From Membranipora membranacea (lineage: Eukaryota > Bryozoa > Gymnolaemata > Cheilostomatida > Membraniporidae), in the NCBI GenBank assembly GCA_914767715.1, contig OU612071.1:26345681-26409680 (forward strand): a stretch of 64,000 bases of DNA, read 5' to 3'. This document shows positions 26,399 through 38,592 of the stretch, in pieces; within the stretch, counting starts at the first letter, position 1, and every line of letters begins with the position of its first letter. A program made the translations under genes and the position numbers. The notes below the pieces were generated by a model, which had not been told where the DNA came from, made no database searches, and worked only from the letters and a program-made list of their open reading frames with translations.

Positions 26399-27886
26399 CT
26401 GTAAAATAAGCTCAGACCGACACTGTTTATCACTCCGAGTAAATGCATCCATCATCTTGGCAACAGACAGTGCTTTATTCACTATGATGAAACATATTTA
26501 ATCTCGAAATATTTACTCACATAATGAGTGATTATCAAACTCAAGCAGCTGAAATAATTACTAATCACAAAGAGAAACACCTGGATGATTTTCAAATTTG
26601 CCCCATTTATTTTTAAAACAGAGTAGTTATGATCATTTAAGCTTAATTTTCACTAACATTTTCTTCTTAGGTCAGATTGTTTTCTTTTTGAGGGCTGGTT
26701 TCCATCATCATCATCGTGCTTATCATTCTGCAAATAACAGAAATAAGTGACCAGTCCTGAATTGATAGCATAATATACCAATTTATTGGCCGTTGGAGGA
26801 TTATGCTTTGACTAGGCCGAGTGTTAATCGTTCTTACATACAATAAATATAGGAGTGGCAGTAGCTTAGAAGCACTAAAAGGTACTATAGAAGAGCTGGA
26901 CAGAGCTTATATTGTTCTTCATAATGATAAATATCTTCTTTGATTGGCTAAGGGTAGTTAGAAATTATACTGGTTGATCCGTAGGTTGACTGAAAGGGAA
27001 GGGATGTGTGGGGAATTTCAGTCGTTTACTGTTATATATATTAAGCACTGAGGACACATTCTAATCATACATTCTATTCCTACACATGTTTTGTCTGTTA
27101 TAAGTGCTACGACTGTAACTATTTTTAGCAAGCTTAGACCCTTCCCTCTTACAACTTGACACTTCAAGTTTGCTAGCGGAGGAGGCTAAACGCACTGATT
27201 ATTTTTACTGATTTATACATTAAATCTTTGTAACCTTTGCATTTCAGTGTTCTATACATGGCTAGGAATAATGGAAGAAATTTAATCCTATCAAATAGTT
27301 GTAAATAAGCAAGTGCCACATTCCATGATTGATGTTTGCTCGTTGCCTGATTTTAATATACATATACATCCTGCAGTAGGTGGATAGTCTCCAAAGTGAT
27401 ACACAAAAAAGAGGAGTAAATAAATTAAAGAGGAGTGTGAGCTTCGTTAGTTATAAAATCGCATAAAATTCAAAGACAGTGTTTCTACCGTTGGAGGTTC
27501 TACTCTTGGATGGTCATTGGTTATCTATTTTTTAGAGCGATTTTCTACTTGCGTTTACTTTAATATGAGAGCTCAGGGGATGATGATTGGCTATTTTGGA
27601 GTACAGAAAAGTTACGATAGTTGGCAGTGCAAGAGTGTTAAGCCTCTGATGGTAGCTGTCAGAGAATGGCAGCATAATCCGAGCGCTGGATTTTCTCTAG
27701 TATGGTTTTGTCAGTGTCTTGTAACATATTGTAGCATGCAGGGCAGCCGTAGGCAATTACTGACTTAATATCAGCTACATAGAAAGTTTATAGGCCATTG
27801 CTATCCATGCGGATGCTCATCAGTAATCTCATCCGGTATAAGCATTGTATAGTCAACATGATAGGTAAAAGATAGTATGTTGTCTG

Positions 27887-27958
27887 TAACACAGTCTATA
27901 ACACAGTCTATAACACAGTCTATAACACAGTCTATAACACAGTCTATAACACAGTCTA
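27887..27958. repeat. Perfect 12-bp tandem repeat, six copies
   Basis: TAACACAGTCTA is repeated six times without a mismatch. A young microsatellite-like array. Confidence 0.97.
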
Positions 27959-28207
27959 ACAAACTTGGTGTGCTCAGAGGGAGAAATACAAAACATCATC
28001 ATCTCCATAGGTTACACCAAGATGCCTAGCAGGTTTCTTTGCAAGGCAAATGCTGTACCTTACTCTCAGCCAGACTCGAATATAAAAAACCAGTGAGGTG
28101 AACAAGGTGTTATCTCTAGATTTGTCTGTAAAATTAGAAATCAAGGTTTATTTCCACAGCGCGCATAGCTACCATTTTTGAATTCGGTATTGAAGTTATT
28201 GTTGTAA

Positions 28208-29690
28208 TTTTGAACGTTGATCCCGACATTCTCAATGATTTTTATCTACGCTTTGAGAAGGTACTGCCACCTCCAGTATTACCACAAACGGAAAGTGATG
28301 GGTGTCCTGAGATACGCGTAGATGAGGTCATCAAATGTCTACGTCAAACAGACCCAAAGAAAAGTCCGGGGCCAGATGGTATTCCTGGCAGGGTGATGAA
28401 GATGGCGGCATATTCTCTGAGTCAACCTCTCTGTGATTTATTCAACAGCTGCATTAAGCTGGGTGAGTTCCCACTAATATGGAAAACTGCTATAATAAAA
28501 CCAATTCCTAAATCAAACACTGTCAGCGTAGCCAAGGATTATTGACCAGTGGCCCTTATGTCTATCGTGGCTAAAACATTTGAAAGGGTCACCAAACCTA
28601 TGATATCTGGCTGTATGACGGACGAGTCCCAGTTTGCCTGCAGAGAGCGCAGGTCTACAGAGGATTCACTAGCGATGTTACTTGCTATAGCTACTAAACA
28701 TCTTGACTCCAACTCCAAAAACTATGTACGCTGCTTATTTGTTGATTTTACGAGTGCTTTTAACACCATTAGCCCCAACACGCTGATAGACCAACTTGTA
28801 AACTCCCCCCTACACGGCAACATCATAAACCTTATATACAACTTCCTGACAGATAGGAGACAAAAAGTGGAAGTTAAAGGTCAATTCTCTGCTGTCAAAA
28901 TAACATCCACTGGCATTCCACAGGGGTGCATCTGGAGCCCGCTGCTATTCTCCATATATGTCCAGAATATGCCTTTACCACCATATGGTAACTACCACCT
29001 GATAAAATATGCAGATGACACTATCCTATTAGAGCTCTGCACACCTAAGACACCATCAACAATGGACTCAGCTGTGGAACTCCTCACTGACTGGTTTTGT
29101 GCCAATGACCTCATACTAAATCTCACCAAAACAAAGGAAATGATTATTAGTAACAAACGTGATAATCCAAGCTGTGATAACATCATCATTAAGGGTACTG
29201 AGGTTCAACGAGTCGATCAATTTGCATATCTTGGCACTTCTATTGACTCAAAGCTCACTTTTAAAGATCACACCCAGTCTTTTGTTTGGAAAGCTAGAAA
29301 ACGGCTTTTCATTATCAAACATTTATCATTCCTCAAAGTGCCTAAACCAATCAGATTGAGATGCTATGTCACGTTCATTGGGTGCGTTTTTATTTACCAT
29401 CTGTGCACTGTTTTTGGTCATATGTCCAATTCATGTCGAGAATCTATTGACAATTAGATCTTCACAGCAGGTTATCTAGCAGGATGCAGATTCTCCAACA
29501 TATCTGATGTCTATGAACGTTGTTTTCACAATAAGTGCCTTAGAATGTACGCCACTGAGAATGACCCTCTTTTTGAGCTAGATAAGCTACATTCAGGGCG
29601 CTACCGTGCCTTGAAGTGTAGAGTTGATATTCATACAAACTGTTTTAGAGCACAATGCATCAAATTTTTAAATAAAACATTTTTCTGAGT
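28208..29690 (+). pseudogene. 5'-truncated LINE reverse transcriptase with two in-frame stops
   Basis: One frame runs from DPDILNDFYLRFE to FLNKTFF, broken only by TGA at 28543-28545 and TAG at 29455-29457. RT blocks in order: DPKKSPGPDGIPGRVMK (fingers), LFVDFTSAFNTI (first catalytic Asp kept), GIPQGCIWSPLLFSIY, LIKYADDTILL (catalytic YADD kept), FAYLGTSIDSKLTF, then a C-terminal domain. The first stop sits where RPVA is usual, so it is probably CGA to TGA decay. No endonuclease domain precedes it and no poly-A follows. It resembles jockey/Rex/CR1-like elements. It was a cytoplasmic/nuclear RT that copied its own RNA at the target site; this copy is dead. Confidence 0.9.
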
Positions 29691-29699
29691 ATCATTTTA

Positions 29700-32510
29700 T
29701 AACGGTGCAACACTGCAACCTTTTTATATTATACAGTATTTTAATATTTTCATTATGAGCTCAACAGATGCTTTTATTTCTCAACCACTTATCAGAGACA
29801 GAATAAATTATCCAATGTACAATTGTGGAGGCATCGACTGCCGGTATTATGATATGAAATTCATCTGTATTAAAGTCATTGGCACCCAGGGATAAATTCA
29901 GAGTGTAATTCATCACATAGAAAGTTATCAGAAGCAGATTTGAAAAAACATAAAAGGCTCCCAACACCTTGCTACAAGTCTGTTCCTCTTTCTAAACCGA
30001 AAAGTTAGAGGTGATCTGTACTGCAGTCCTAATCTTAATCTCTAATCCTTACTTAATTTCAACCACCTAAAGTAGAAGACAATACTGGCACTACTAAATA
30101 CGTGTTAAGATGCAATTAACCTTCATCAGTAAGCAACATACTCTACAAAAGAAATCCAAGGTACAAGCTTTGGATCTGCACAGAAGAGCTGTCTGTTTTC
30201 CCTAAGCCCCATGGCTGCAATAAACTGAATTAAGTTGAGAAGCTATTATAATGTCAAAGAAAATGCTTAATTTTTGTTATTGAAAGCAATAACATTGTTT
30301 TTGTAGATGATTTTTTGACTGAGATGACAGTTTATATATTAAGATGGACACAACAAAAGATAACTGCTCCGACTCTAGAAAAAATTATTTTATTCATCAT
30401 TTTTTTCCAATAATATATTTATTTGGAGAGTATGGGTATTTGTGTTGATGAAACAAAAAGGTGGAAGAGACTTTGTAATTGAAAGAAAAAATTTTTTTTT
30501 CAAATTTATTCTTTTTTTATGGCATCCAAATTTAGAAGGAGTGCATCATTACGCATCAGATATCAAAATATAACTTCTGTGGTTGTCTGCCACTTTAAAA
30601 TACTGAACTTGTATTAGGTGAAGCAGCATAATTATCAGATTAAAATTCTTATGCGCTCACATTTCAAATTTATTCTATCATTTTTTTGTGGCAGGGGATT
30701 ATAAATTGCTAATATATTCCTAATCCAAATATAAATTTGATTGAATAGGATTAGAAAAAGGATGTGGACCAATGCGTAATACAGAATGCCCAGATTGGTT
30801 ACTGGTTTTATGATAACAACATAAAATTTCGGCCGGCTATACCATTAAGATATATTGCTATGTTATTATAGTATGATTCCCTTTGTAAAACTTTCAATAG
30901 TGTTTGTTATGGTGCTGCAGTGTTTTTAATAGCAGTGGGTTGGCCTTTCAGCTAGTGAAAGCTAATTGATGCATGAAAACTCAATAATTATGAGAGTTTT
31001 TATTATGAGACCCTCTAAATTAGGTCTGTATTGCTGCCTTGTCAATTTATTTTGGATGAAGCGAAGACCAAAACTGTTTGTTCTTGAGGCAACGCTGAGT
31101 AACTACAACTTTCATGAAGCATCCCTGTATCACCATGCCATGGACATCAATTTAGCTTGAAGAAAAGAATTTTGTTCGAGAAATTTTTAATTGGATAAAT
31201 AAAACTATTTTTTAAGTGGTGTTATAGCTTATCAGACTCACCAACTTTGTACTTGGGCTTAGTGCTTCTAGTAGGGGAAGCCTCAATAGTGATACAATAG
31301 GGTGCAGTAGAGAGATGATCGCCCTATTAACATATGGCATGGATTACTATTTTTGGTCATACAAATTCCTTAGCGACTAATATTTATATCATGTTATTCT
31401 TAAGTTTGCTGCAACTGCAAGAAGATTTCAGTTTTGAGTAAGTTATGATTCTGGATTGACAGAACTTACAAGCCTATTAATTAACGATCCTAATTTAAAA
31501 ATACCCCATGTCACTTCTTATAATGCGGGTTTATAGTAATGCGAGATGAACGTTACGAATGCTAAATCCCTAATTTGTTTTGAATTTCCTATCAAAATTA
31601 ACAAGTGAATTGAGAGTTTGGCTTGAGAAAACTCACATGTATTATCTTTATAGCTTATAAGTATAATTTCTACCAACTGCATAGCTTGATAGATTTTAGT
31701 GACACTTCCATAATCTAATCGCCATTGTTTAAACGCCATCTCCTCTTATTGGCATGCAACTCCGATATGCCGTGGATAATTCTTAGTGTAGTCATGCGAT
31801 ACAGAAAGCGGTGTGAACCTTTGTTTTGACAAGACAAGAAAAGATAATCAGTATACAACTAAGAAGAAAGAAGTAAGAAGATTAAATCTTTTTGTCATCT
31901 TAGGTTGGATTTTAGGTGCATTTTTATCTCTGTTTGCAGACAGGCTGCTTACAAATTAAATTGTTTACAAAACCTAAACATTGCTGAGCCTTACAAGCTA
32001 CAATGTTGAGGTCAACTTTGTTTCCTTCAACATTTGCATGGTTTATATCTAATTCTGCAAAGAGAATATGAGCACGAACGGTCAGTGCGGTGTATATGCT
32101 GAGATGAGTGACTGTAAACTAATCCTTCTAATTTAATTTCTAATGTTCCCTTCATCTTACTGCTTCCGCATCATTTGACTTTTACCTCTTCCGTGCTCTT
32201 GTGATGATAATCTATACTAGCTGTATATGCTCAAGATTATTTAGCGAGGAATCTAAATTCCTAGGTGCATATGATTTTGACATTGGTGTTAGTGTAACTG
32301 CGGTGTATTTGGCTTCATATGGTCTGGAATGGAAGCAGTTAAGGCCTTGATTGAAGGCCATAGATAGATACTTTATTATAACAAGGATTAAATCCTTGAG
32401 CCTTGATTAGGATAAAATGTTTCCCACGTTTCCCATGACTGTGGCGGAAGCGAGACAACTTGGCCCCGTCCAAACTTGGTCCAATCCAAGCTCCTGACCG
32501 TAACTACAAC
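29700..32510. other. Intergenic, nothing recognised
   Basis: Very AT-rich with several A/T runs (30,385-30,530). Short frames only. Confidence 0.5.
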
Positions 32511-32516
32511 TGTTAC

Positions 32517-33092
32517 TGTGAGGAACGGAAATTGGTACTACACCTATACTAAAGTATATGCTGTGTACTATTAGTATGTATAGTTGTTCTATAACCGTCC
32601 TTCTTTTAAAATTGGTTCTAACTATGGTTCTAGTAATGGTTTTAAATCTTGCACTCAGGACACTTCTAAATGTCACTTTATTGTTGTGTAATTTATTTGT
32701 AGTTCTAATTTGGAGTTACCTCCTCTTTCAAGCACTGAAGAAAGACAAGATCGCTCAAATCTATTAAAACTTGGTTTTAATTGGTAATACTAGCACTCTG
32801 GTGAGTACAAGCTATTCAACTTATTAATTTCTAGTGACGAACAGCTGGTTCCCACTACTACAAAAAAAGAATTTACTAAGGGGTTTTTATTGAGCCGGAC
32901 CTTTTCTTAGCTTCACTAGAAGTCGCCTTCAAGCTGTTTAAGAAAGGTTCCTGCCGATAACCTGCTAAGACCCCTGTCTTGTTTTAATAGTAAAACTTTT
33001 GATGAGTTTTGAGACAATGCTCTTACACCGCAAAGTCAATAGTATCCTTAGATGTTAGTACGACACAATCACTTCAGGTGCTTTTGATATTT
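32517..33092 (-). repeat. Long terminal repeat (3' LTR in element orientation)
   Basis: Begins on the + strand with TGTGAGGAACGG, i.e. ends CCTCACA in element orientation. Over the first 340 bp it differs from the right LTR at only about a dozen positions. It has an extra segment of about 36 bp (near 32,860-32,900) missing from the other copy. The outer end beyond about 33,070 is less certain; TGAATGCA at 33,092-33,099 would give a TG...CA-type terminus. Confidence 0.8.
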
Positions 33093-34451
33093 TGAATGCA
33101 CCGCCCCCGGAAATGACATATTCAATTACATAGCAGATGACACCAAGCCTCAACATGGCTAACTTTTTATTTTTCAACCGTCAAAGCAGACAATGCAGAC
33201 CCTTTCGACGCTACCGACAAAGACTCTCTGTCATAAAAGAGGGGATAGAGCACAAAAGGCTTGGGACAATGCCGAAAGGATTTCCATCAATCTGCATGTT
33301 CCATATGTGCATAATGAGATATACCTGTCGGCTATGTCAAGGTCTACCTTTAGTAAGTTAGCTCCAATAATTCATGATCCATCAATTATCCTTTGCAAAG
33401 TAAAGTCTCCATATCAGCTAAATTGTGGCATCAGCCTTATATAATTTGAAGATCAGATATTACATACCAATAAAAGCTGTGAATGTCAAAGTAAGTAGGA
33501 AGTGACGTTGGTTAACCATTTATTGAGGACTCGAGGCGATTATGATAATATTCATATTGTTATTGTTATTTTGAAGATAAACAAAGATGACAGAATACCA
33601 GACTTCAGGTGGTTCTGAGGACTCACTGATCAAAACATCCCTACATATCGACAACCATATTTTAATCAAACCTCTGATACAGACCAATAAATTGTCAGAC
33701 TCACAGCATTCAAGTCCTTTCTTATATCTGCACTGCATTGCCTGATGATTTTCTTTTAGGGAAGTTGTCTCACATCTGACAAAACAAATAAGACAATTCC
33801 TAAATAACTATATTACACATTGGCAGAGGCCAGTCAAATTGGCATGACCACCTAATTACTCATAACATTTCAAGGTTCAAACTCCACACAGTCAATTAAT
33901 CCAAATGCTGAATAATGTCCTACTGACACAAATGTATACACTAAGCACAGTTGACCAACTTTTTACACACATACAAAGAAAAGGAACCTAAAATCGAAAT
34001 CTGGATCAGAATTAGAATGCTTAAACTAATATTTATCTTTGAATTTTCCATAATCTCAATTGTCTGATACAATCAAAAGTTTTCTTCCTGAATATAAATG
34101 CTAAAAATTATACACAACCTTGGTATGCTTCTGACCTTACTAACTCACCACCTCTTGTGCTTTATAGTGATCAATCATCCTCACTGTCATTGCTGGGGTT
34201 TATATCCCAAGGTTGGTTGCACAGTACTCATGGTATGCTACCATGGTCGTTCTGTATAGTAAGGTTAGTCAGGCATACATCAAGCACATAGCCGAGTGGT
34301 AAATGAATCTCAAGCAATATTCTCCAAGAAGAACTCTCTAATATACCAATACTTTGGATAATGTAATATTAATTTCACGATATATAACAGGGATAAATGC
34401 AAGGGTAAGTAATATACAACTTAAATGATCTTGAAACTAACTAATACTTAC

Positions 34452-35384
34452 TTAGTCTTCTGACTTAGACTCAGCCCGCCTTCTCGGTGTTGCACTACGT
34501 GGCAATGGTACTAAATCTACTCGTTGCCCTCCAAAATCTACAAATCCTTCCTTGATATGGAAGGAAACGTAGTCAAAAATCCATGTAATACGAAAGCCTA
34601 GGAGGATGTCCGAAGAATTAGATCTCCCTCCTACTAGAAAGGTTTATGAAAATTTTATATCACCAATTCTTATAAACAAATCAGTTTGCCCTTCTAGCTC
34701 AACAGCGTGGTTAGATATAGAGCGAAACCTTACATCAGTAGGGGTGATAACACATTGAAGCACCTCTGCTACATTATATGGGATCAGACTATGACATGCT
34801 CCAGTATCTAACAACACCTCAGTGAGGAAAGAATTTTGGTCATTTGTGTAAAACTTATCTGGGTTGTACAGCTCTACTGGTATGACTGATAAGTGAAACA
34901 AAGTATTCTCCCAGGTGTGCTCTGCTAGTGAGTACTCATATGCTTCTGTGTCTTCATTAATCATGTAAAGTGGATGCATCTCCCTAGGCTTAAAAGGAAT
35001 AGACTTCTTAACCCAGTTGAAGGCGCATTGTAACAACACTAAAACCAGAAACAATGTTACAAGGGTGGTCACTGCAATGGTCCAATATTGAAGTATATGA
35101 TGCCAGCCTGAATTAAACCAGTCTAGAAAATTTAATTGAGGTACTTTTAGCGCACTAGTCCCTTTTATACCACCTGCATTTGGCCATAGACCAAGTCTCC
35201 TCATCTTTCTTCTTTCAGTGGCTATAGTTTCAACAAAGTCGTTTACTAATTCACCCTTCGAGTATATATTTGGAATCAGTATCTTGTAATGTTGTTTGAT
35301 CATGTCTTGTACCTTGATTTCTGTTTTTCTTCTTTTTCGACATATCTTTGTCCATCCATGGTGTGGATGTGTTCTCATAATCAC
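34452..35384 (-). pseudogene. Membrane-helix plus retropepsin-like aspartic protease of the LTR element
   Basis: The protease would cut the polyprotein during particle maturation. A basic N-terminus (KICRKRRKTEIK) is followed by a clear hydrophobic helix at about 35,110-35,010 (TIAVTTLVTLFLVLVLLQC, flanked by WFNSGW and NWVKK). The retropepsin active site VLLDTGACHSLIP follows at about 34,800. After the stop at 34,644 the family pattern resumes in another frame (SDILLGFRITWIFDY) and ends with a basic RRRAESKSED tail at 34,452. Length fits a retropepsin of about 110-130 residues. A membrane helix right before the protease is unusual for gypsy-type elements. It could be an Env-like anchor remnant or a membrane-tethering device; I cannot tell which. 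Confidence 0.7.
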
Positions 35385-35403
35385 TCAAACAAGAGTTTTG
35401 ACG

Positions 35404-38273
35404 TCATTCTGGAAGAATATCAGACACCACTGGTGGCTTACTGGTGTTGTTAACCCTTCTAGATTGATGTGTTATTACCTGAAATGTTGCTTTTCTATCT
35501 GTTTTCCCAGTTCTCAACATGCTTACTGATGCCAAATGTGCAATTTGTTCTTGTGTGCATCTACATGTGAAAGCATTAGGACCCATCCTTAAACACCGAC
35601 TACATTGTTGTGTCCCCCTGTGATTTAAGTTATTTGATGGCTGTAAATTTTGCCTAGCATACTCTCTAATAGTCCTTTCAGGATCAGTTCTATTATTAGT
35701 AATTGGTTGTCCGGATCCAAAATTCCTTGATTCCTGTGGATTGAAATTGGCTCGGTTGTTAGAATTTGACTGTTGGTTATATCTTGGGGGATTACCCCTG
35801 TTTTGGAACGGTCTACGCTTATTTCTAAAGGGTTGGGATTTTTGGTCTATATTGTGATGGATTAGAGTAACCACCCTGGCCATTACTATTGTTACGCCCT
35901 GGATTACCATATCTATCAGTCGGTCTAGCATTATTAGGATTATTTGATTGATGGCTTCTTATATTGCCATTTCTATTGCTCCTACTGGGGTCATTTTGGT
36001 GCAACTCTGTTGTTGCCTGATTAATTTTCATAATTTCTTGTTCTGCTGATCTCTGCCTATCTCTCATATCTAATTGTTTTACTTGTTTGACTACTGATTG
36101 CATTAATTCACTATCCCCAGTGGGCATTACTGCATTTGCATGGTCAAAAGTATGTGTTCTCCTATCTTTTTCATTTGTGCCATCTACACCGCACTAGTGT
36201 TTTCAATTCGCTCAGCCATTTTGTATGTTTCTTGTAATGATAACTGTCCCCTATTCAAGATTGCACGTTTGGTTCTATTTTCAAGTCCTCTGATAAACTG
36301 TGCTTTAATTATTTCATGTAATGCCTCTTCTCCTAAATCTGGGAAGGTCTGTTTTGCCAAACTTATGATAGCAGTGAAATATTTTCCTACAGAATCTGTC
36401 CCCTTTATTCTGGTGAACAGTTCATTTGATTTTATCAAACCAATTCTAGAGCTGAATACTTTAGTCAATTTCTTTATTAATTTATCATAATTATCTGCTA
36501 CATTAGTATGTGGCTATTAATCTTGCCCATTGAGATTTTGGGATCCCTAAACCATAAGACTGTAGCTCAAAGCTGTCTATTAATTCAGTGAAAGTGATAT
36601 TTCTCTAAATCGGGCACCCTACCATGCATCCCCGCAACCTGAATGATATTATTGTTATTTCTCTTACCTTTCTTATGCATCTGCCTGCCATCGTCACCAG
36701 AGTCGGAGCTTCCTCCATCGCTACTGTCATCACTCGAACTAGGATCGCTGTCTCCGCCACCTCCATTATTACCAGGTCTCTTTCTTTTGTCACCTGAGCC
36801 ATGACTTTTATTTCTCCTTTCATCACTTCCCTTGCCTCGATCATTTCCGCATTTCCTTGACTTATCTCCCTTCTTACTAACTTTCCTTCTGTCATCATCT
36901 GAATCGTCTCTCTTGTCACATTTATCTGATCCCTTCTTTTCTCTCTTTCCTTAGGTGCCTTTATTTTTCTTCTACGATCCTCTTCATCTGAACTTGAAGA
37001 ATCATCTCCAGAAGACGGATCTCCTGGTGCACCACTTGCTATCCTAAGATTTCTCCTAATCTTAGCGGGTTCCTTACCCGCACCTTTTCTAGGCATACCA
37101 CTATGTCCTGTAATTTTATATCGTGGGTCAACAAATTCAATAAAATCATTCTTCCAATCATAAAATTCATCGGAAAGTTCTGGTTTTATTTCAGGCATAA
37201 TTTTTAACTGAGGATACAATAAATCATCATCATTTGAATAAGGTGATACCGCCTTATCTGTATGCCTTTTGACTAGTGGTCTTGGCTCAAGAAATGGATT
37301 AGTGTTGGAGAACTTACCAGCATGAGAGCATTGATTTGCATATGATACCGTCGCTTGAGTCCGTACCTGCTCTCGTGCTCTATCCCTGTCTGCTTCTATT
37401 GCCAGATATCGATGAGTGTCTATCATCAGTTCTTTGATGAAGCTTGACTTCTGCAAATGAGGTATCATCATTACAAGGCAGGTCCTGGCTGGAATAGTCT
37501 GAAAACTTTCCTGCCTTTTTAATTTCTTTATCAACACCTGACGAGGCTTTACTCTCTCCATCTGTCCTTTTGATTGCTGATTCATAGGGGGGACAATAGC
37601 TCTCCAACAAATCAGCATCAGGTGAGGGGGCGGATGGATTTCGAGACCTCTCTGGTAAATGGTTAATCTTTATACCTGAATGACATGAAACTGCCTCATC
37701 ATATTTTGGAAATATTTCATCTGTTGTAATATGTTTAGTTACTCTATGACTATTAGGCCTGTTTTCTAGATCTGTATTACAAGGACCTTCTAACAATGAA
37801 TTGCCATGTTTATCTTTGAGATCTGGATACAATTTCTTTGCCTTTGCCATATCACATTCTTTAACCTTATACATATAACGGGGTTCCCACTCACATTCAA
37901 TAGGGTGAACTTGTTTATCTGATCTGTATACAACTCTTACCTGTGCCCCTCCATACATTCCTTCTTCTGAATCTACCACACTCGATCCAAACTCACTTGA
38001 GACTGATGAGCTGGGTGATTGCTGTCCATCAAACATGTGATCACTCAATTCAGCCGATATTTCCTCTTAAGTGTCTGCACTAGCTTTCTCTCCATCGCTA
38101 CCAGTATTATAGCTTTCCCTGCTGCTTCCTGTAGTATATCTATCCTCACTGTTATCAGTGCTGTCTTCCTCCTGACTTTCACTTCTACTGTCATCACTTG
38201 AGCTGGGTGGCTCAGGCTCTCTGATTTTCTTTTTCCTTGCTTCATTTGATCTTGCCATGTATCCGTTGTCCAT
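35404..38273 (-). pseudogene. Gag-like polyprotein of the LTR element, disrupted
   Basis: Would form the particle shell and bind the element RNA. The start is taken at MDNGYMARSNEARKKK (38,273). N-terminal half: long, charged, Ser/Asp/Lys-rich and probably disordered. Capsid: about 36,600-36,180, with ELIDSFELQSYG, QWARLIAT and LHEIIKAQFIRGLENRTKRA, as in Ty3/gypsy capsid domains. Nucleocapsid: Asn/Arg/Gln-rich (36,127-35,500) with one zinc-knuckle-like motif, CSRCLRMGPNAFTC. Breaks seen: TAA at 38,067, frame shifts near 37,430, 36,940 and 36,500, and TGA at 35,404. It overlaps the protease frame by about 130 nt in a different register, which could be programmed frameshifting or decay. Confidence 0.75.
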
Positions 38274-38323
38274 CCCTTAAGGCATATCAATAGCTTCAAT
38301 GACAGTATTATTGCTACCTCTTT

Positions 38324-38346
38324 CATCACATCACATCACATCACAT
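38324..38346. repeat. CACAT pentanucleotide run
   Basis: About four CACAT units in the leader of the LTR element, between the 5' LTR and the gag start. Confidence 0.8.
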
Positions 38347-38592
38347 CTTTTTTCTTACTCTTACTGGTAGGGGTTACATATTTCCAAAGCTTTTTCAGCG
38401 CTTTTGACATGCTGAATTAGAATATATAGAGAAGGAAAGTGAACAAATTAACTTAAATCAAAAGAAACACACATAATAAAAAAAATTACTATTAATTACT
38501 TAATAACGATTAAGGCTAATTAATTATTGCCTATTGCCTATAACAACACTTAGAAACGGGCGTCTCTATTCAATCTACACAAAACCTACAGC

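Larger units (their letters stand above)
23500..27880. other. Intergenic, only weak exon candidates
   Basis: Long AT-rich stretch. Two minus-strand frames are listed separately as weak exon candidates. A short minus-strand frame at about 26,663-26,735, behind a TTTGCAG acceptor, reads as an acidic-then-basic tail (NDKHDDDDGNQPSKRKQ) and might be a terminal exon; unsupported otherwise. Confidence 0.35.

Noticed and set aside
27517-27768. 83-codon + strand frame before the 12-bp repeat
   Set aside because: No recognisable motif, no flanking splice or promoter signal. Length is within chance for this window.
27887-27958. Array of identical 12-mers considered as a CRISPR-like array
   Set aside because: Units are contiguous with no spacers and the DNA is clearly eukaryotic. 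It is a simple tandem repeat.
32572-32767. Short hydrophobic frame duplicated in both LTRs (NVTLLLCNLFVVLIWSYLLFQA)
   Set aside because: It is present in both LTR copies because the LTRs are duplicates. It has no start context or family match, so I treat it as an incidental frame.
33112-33140. IADDT on the + strand next to the left LTR considered as a reverse transcriptase YADD box
   Set aside because: None of the surrounding RT blocks is present and a stop follows soon after. A chance match.
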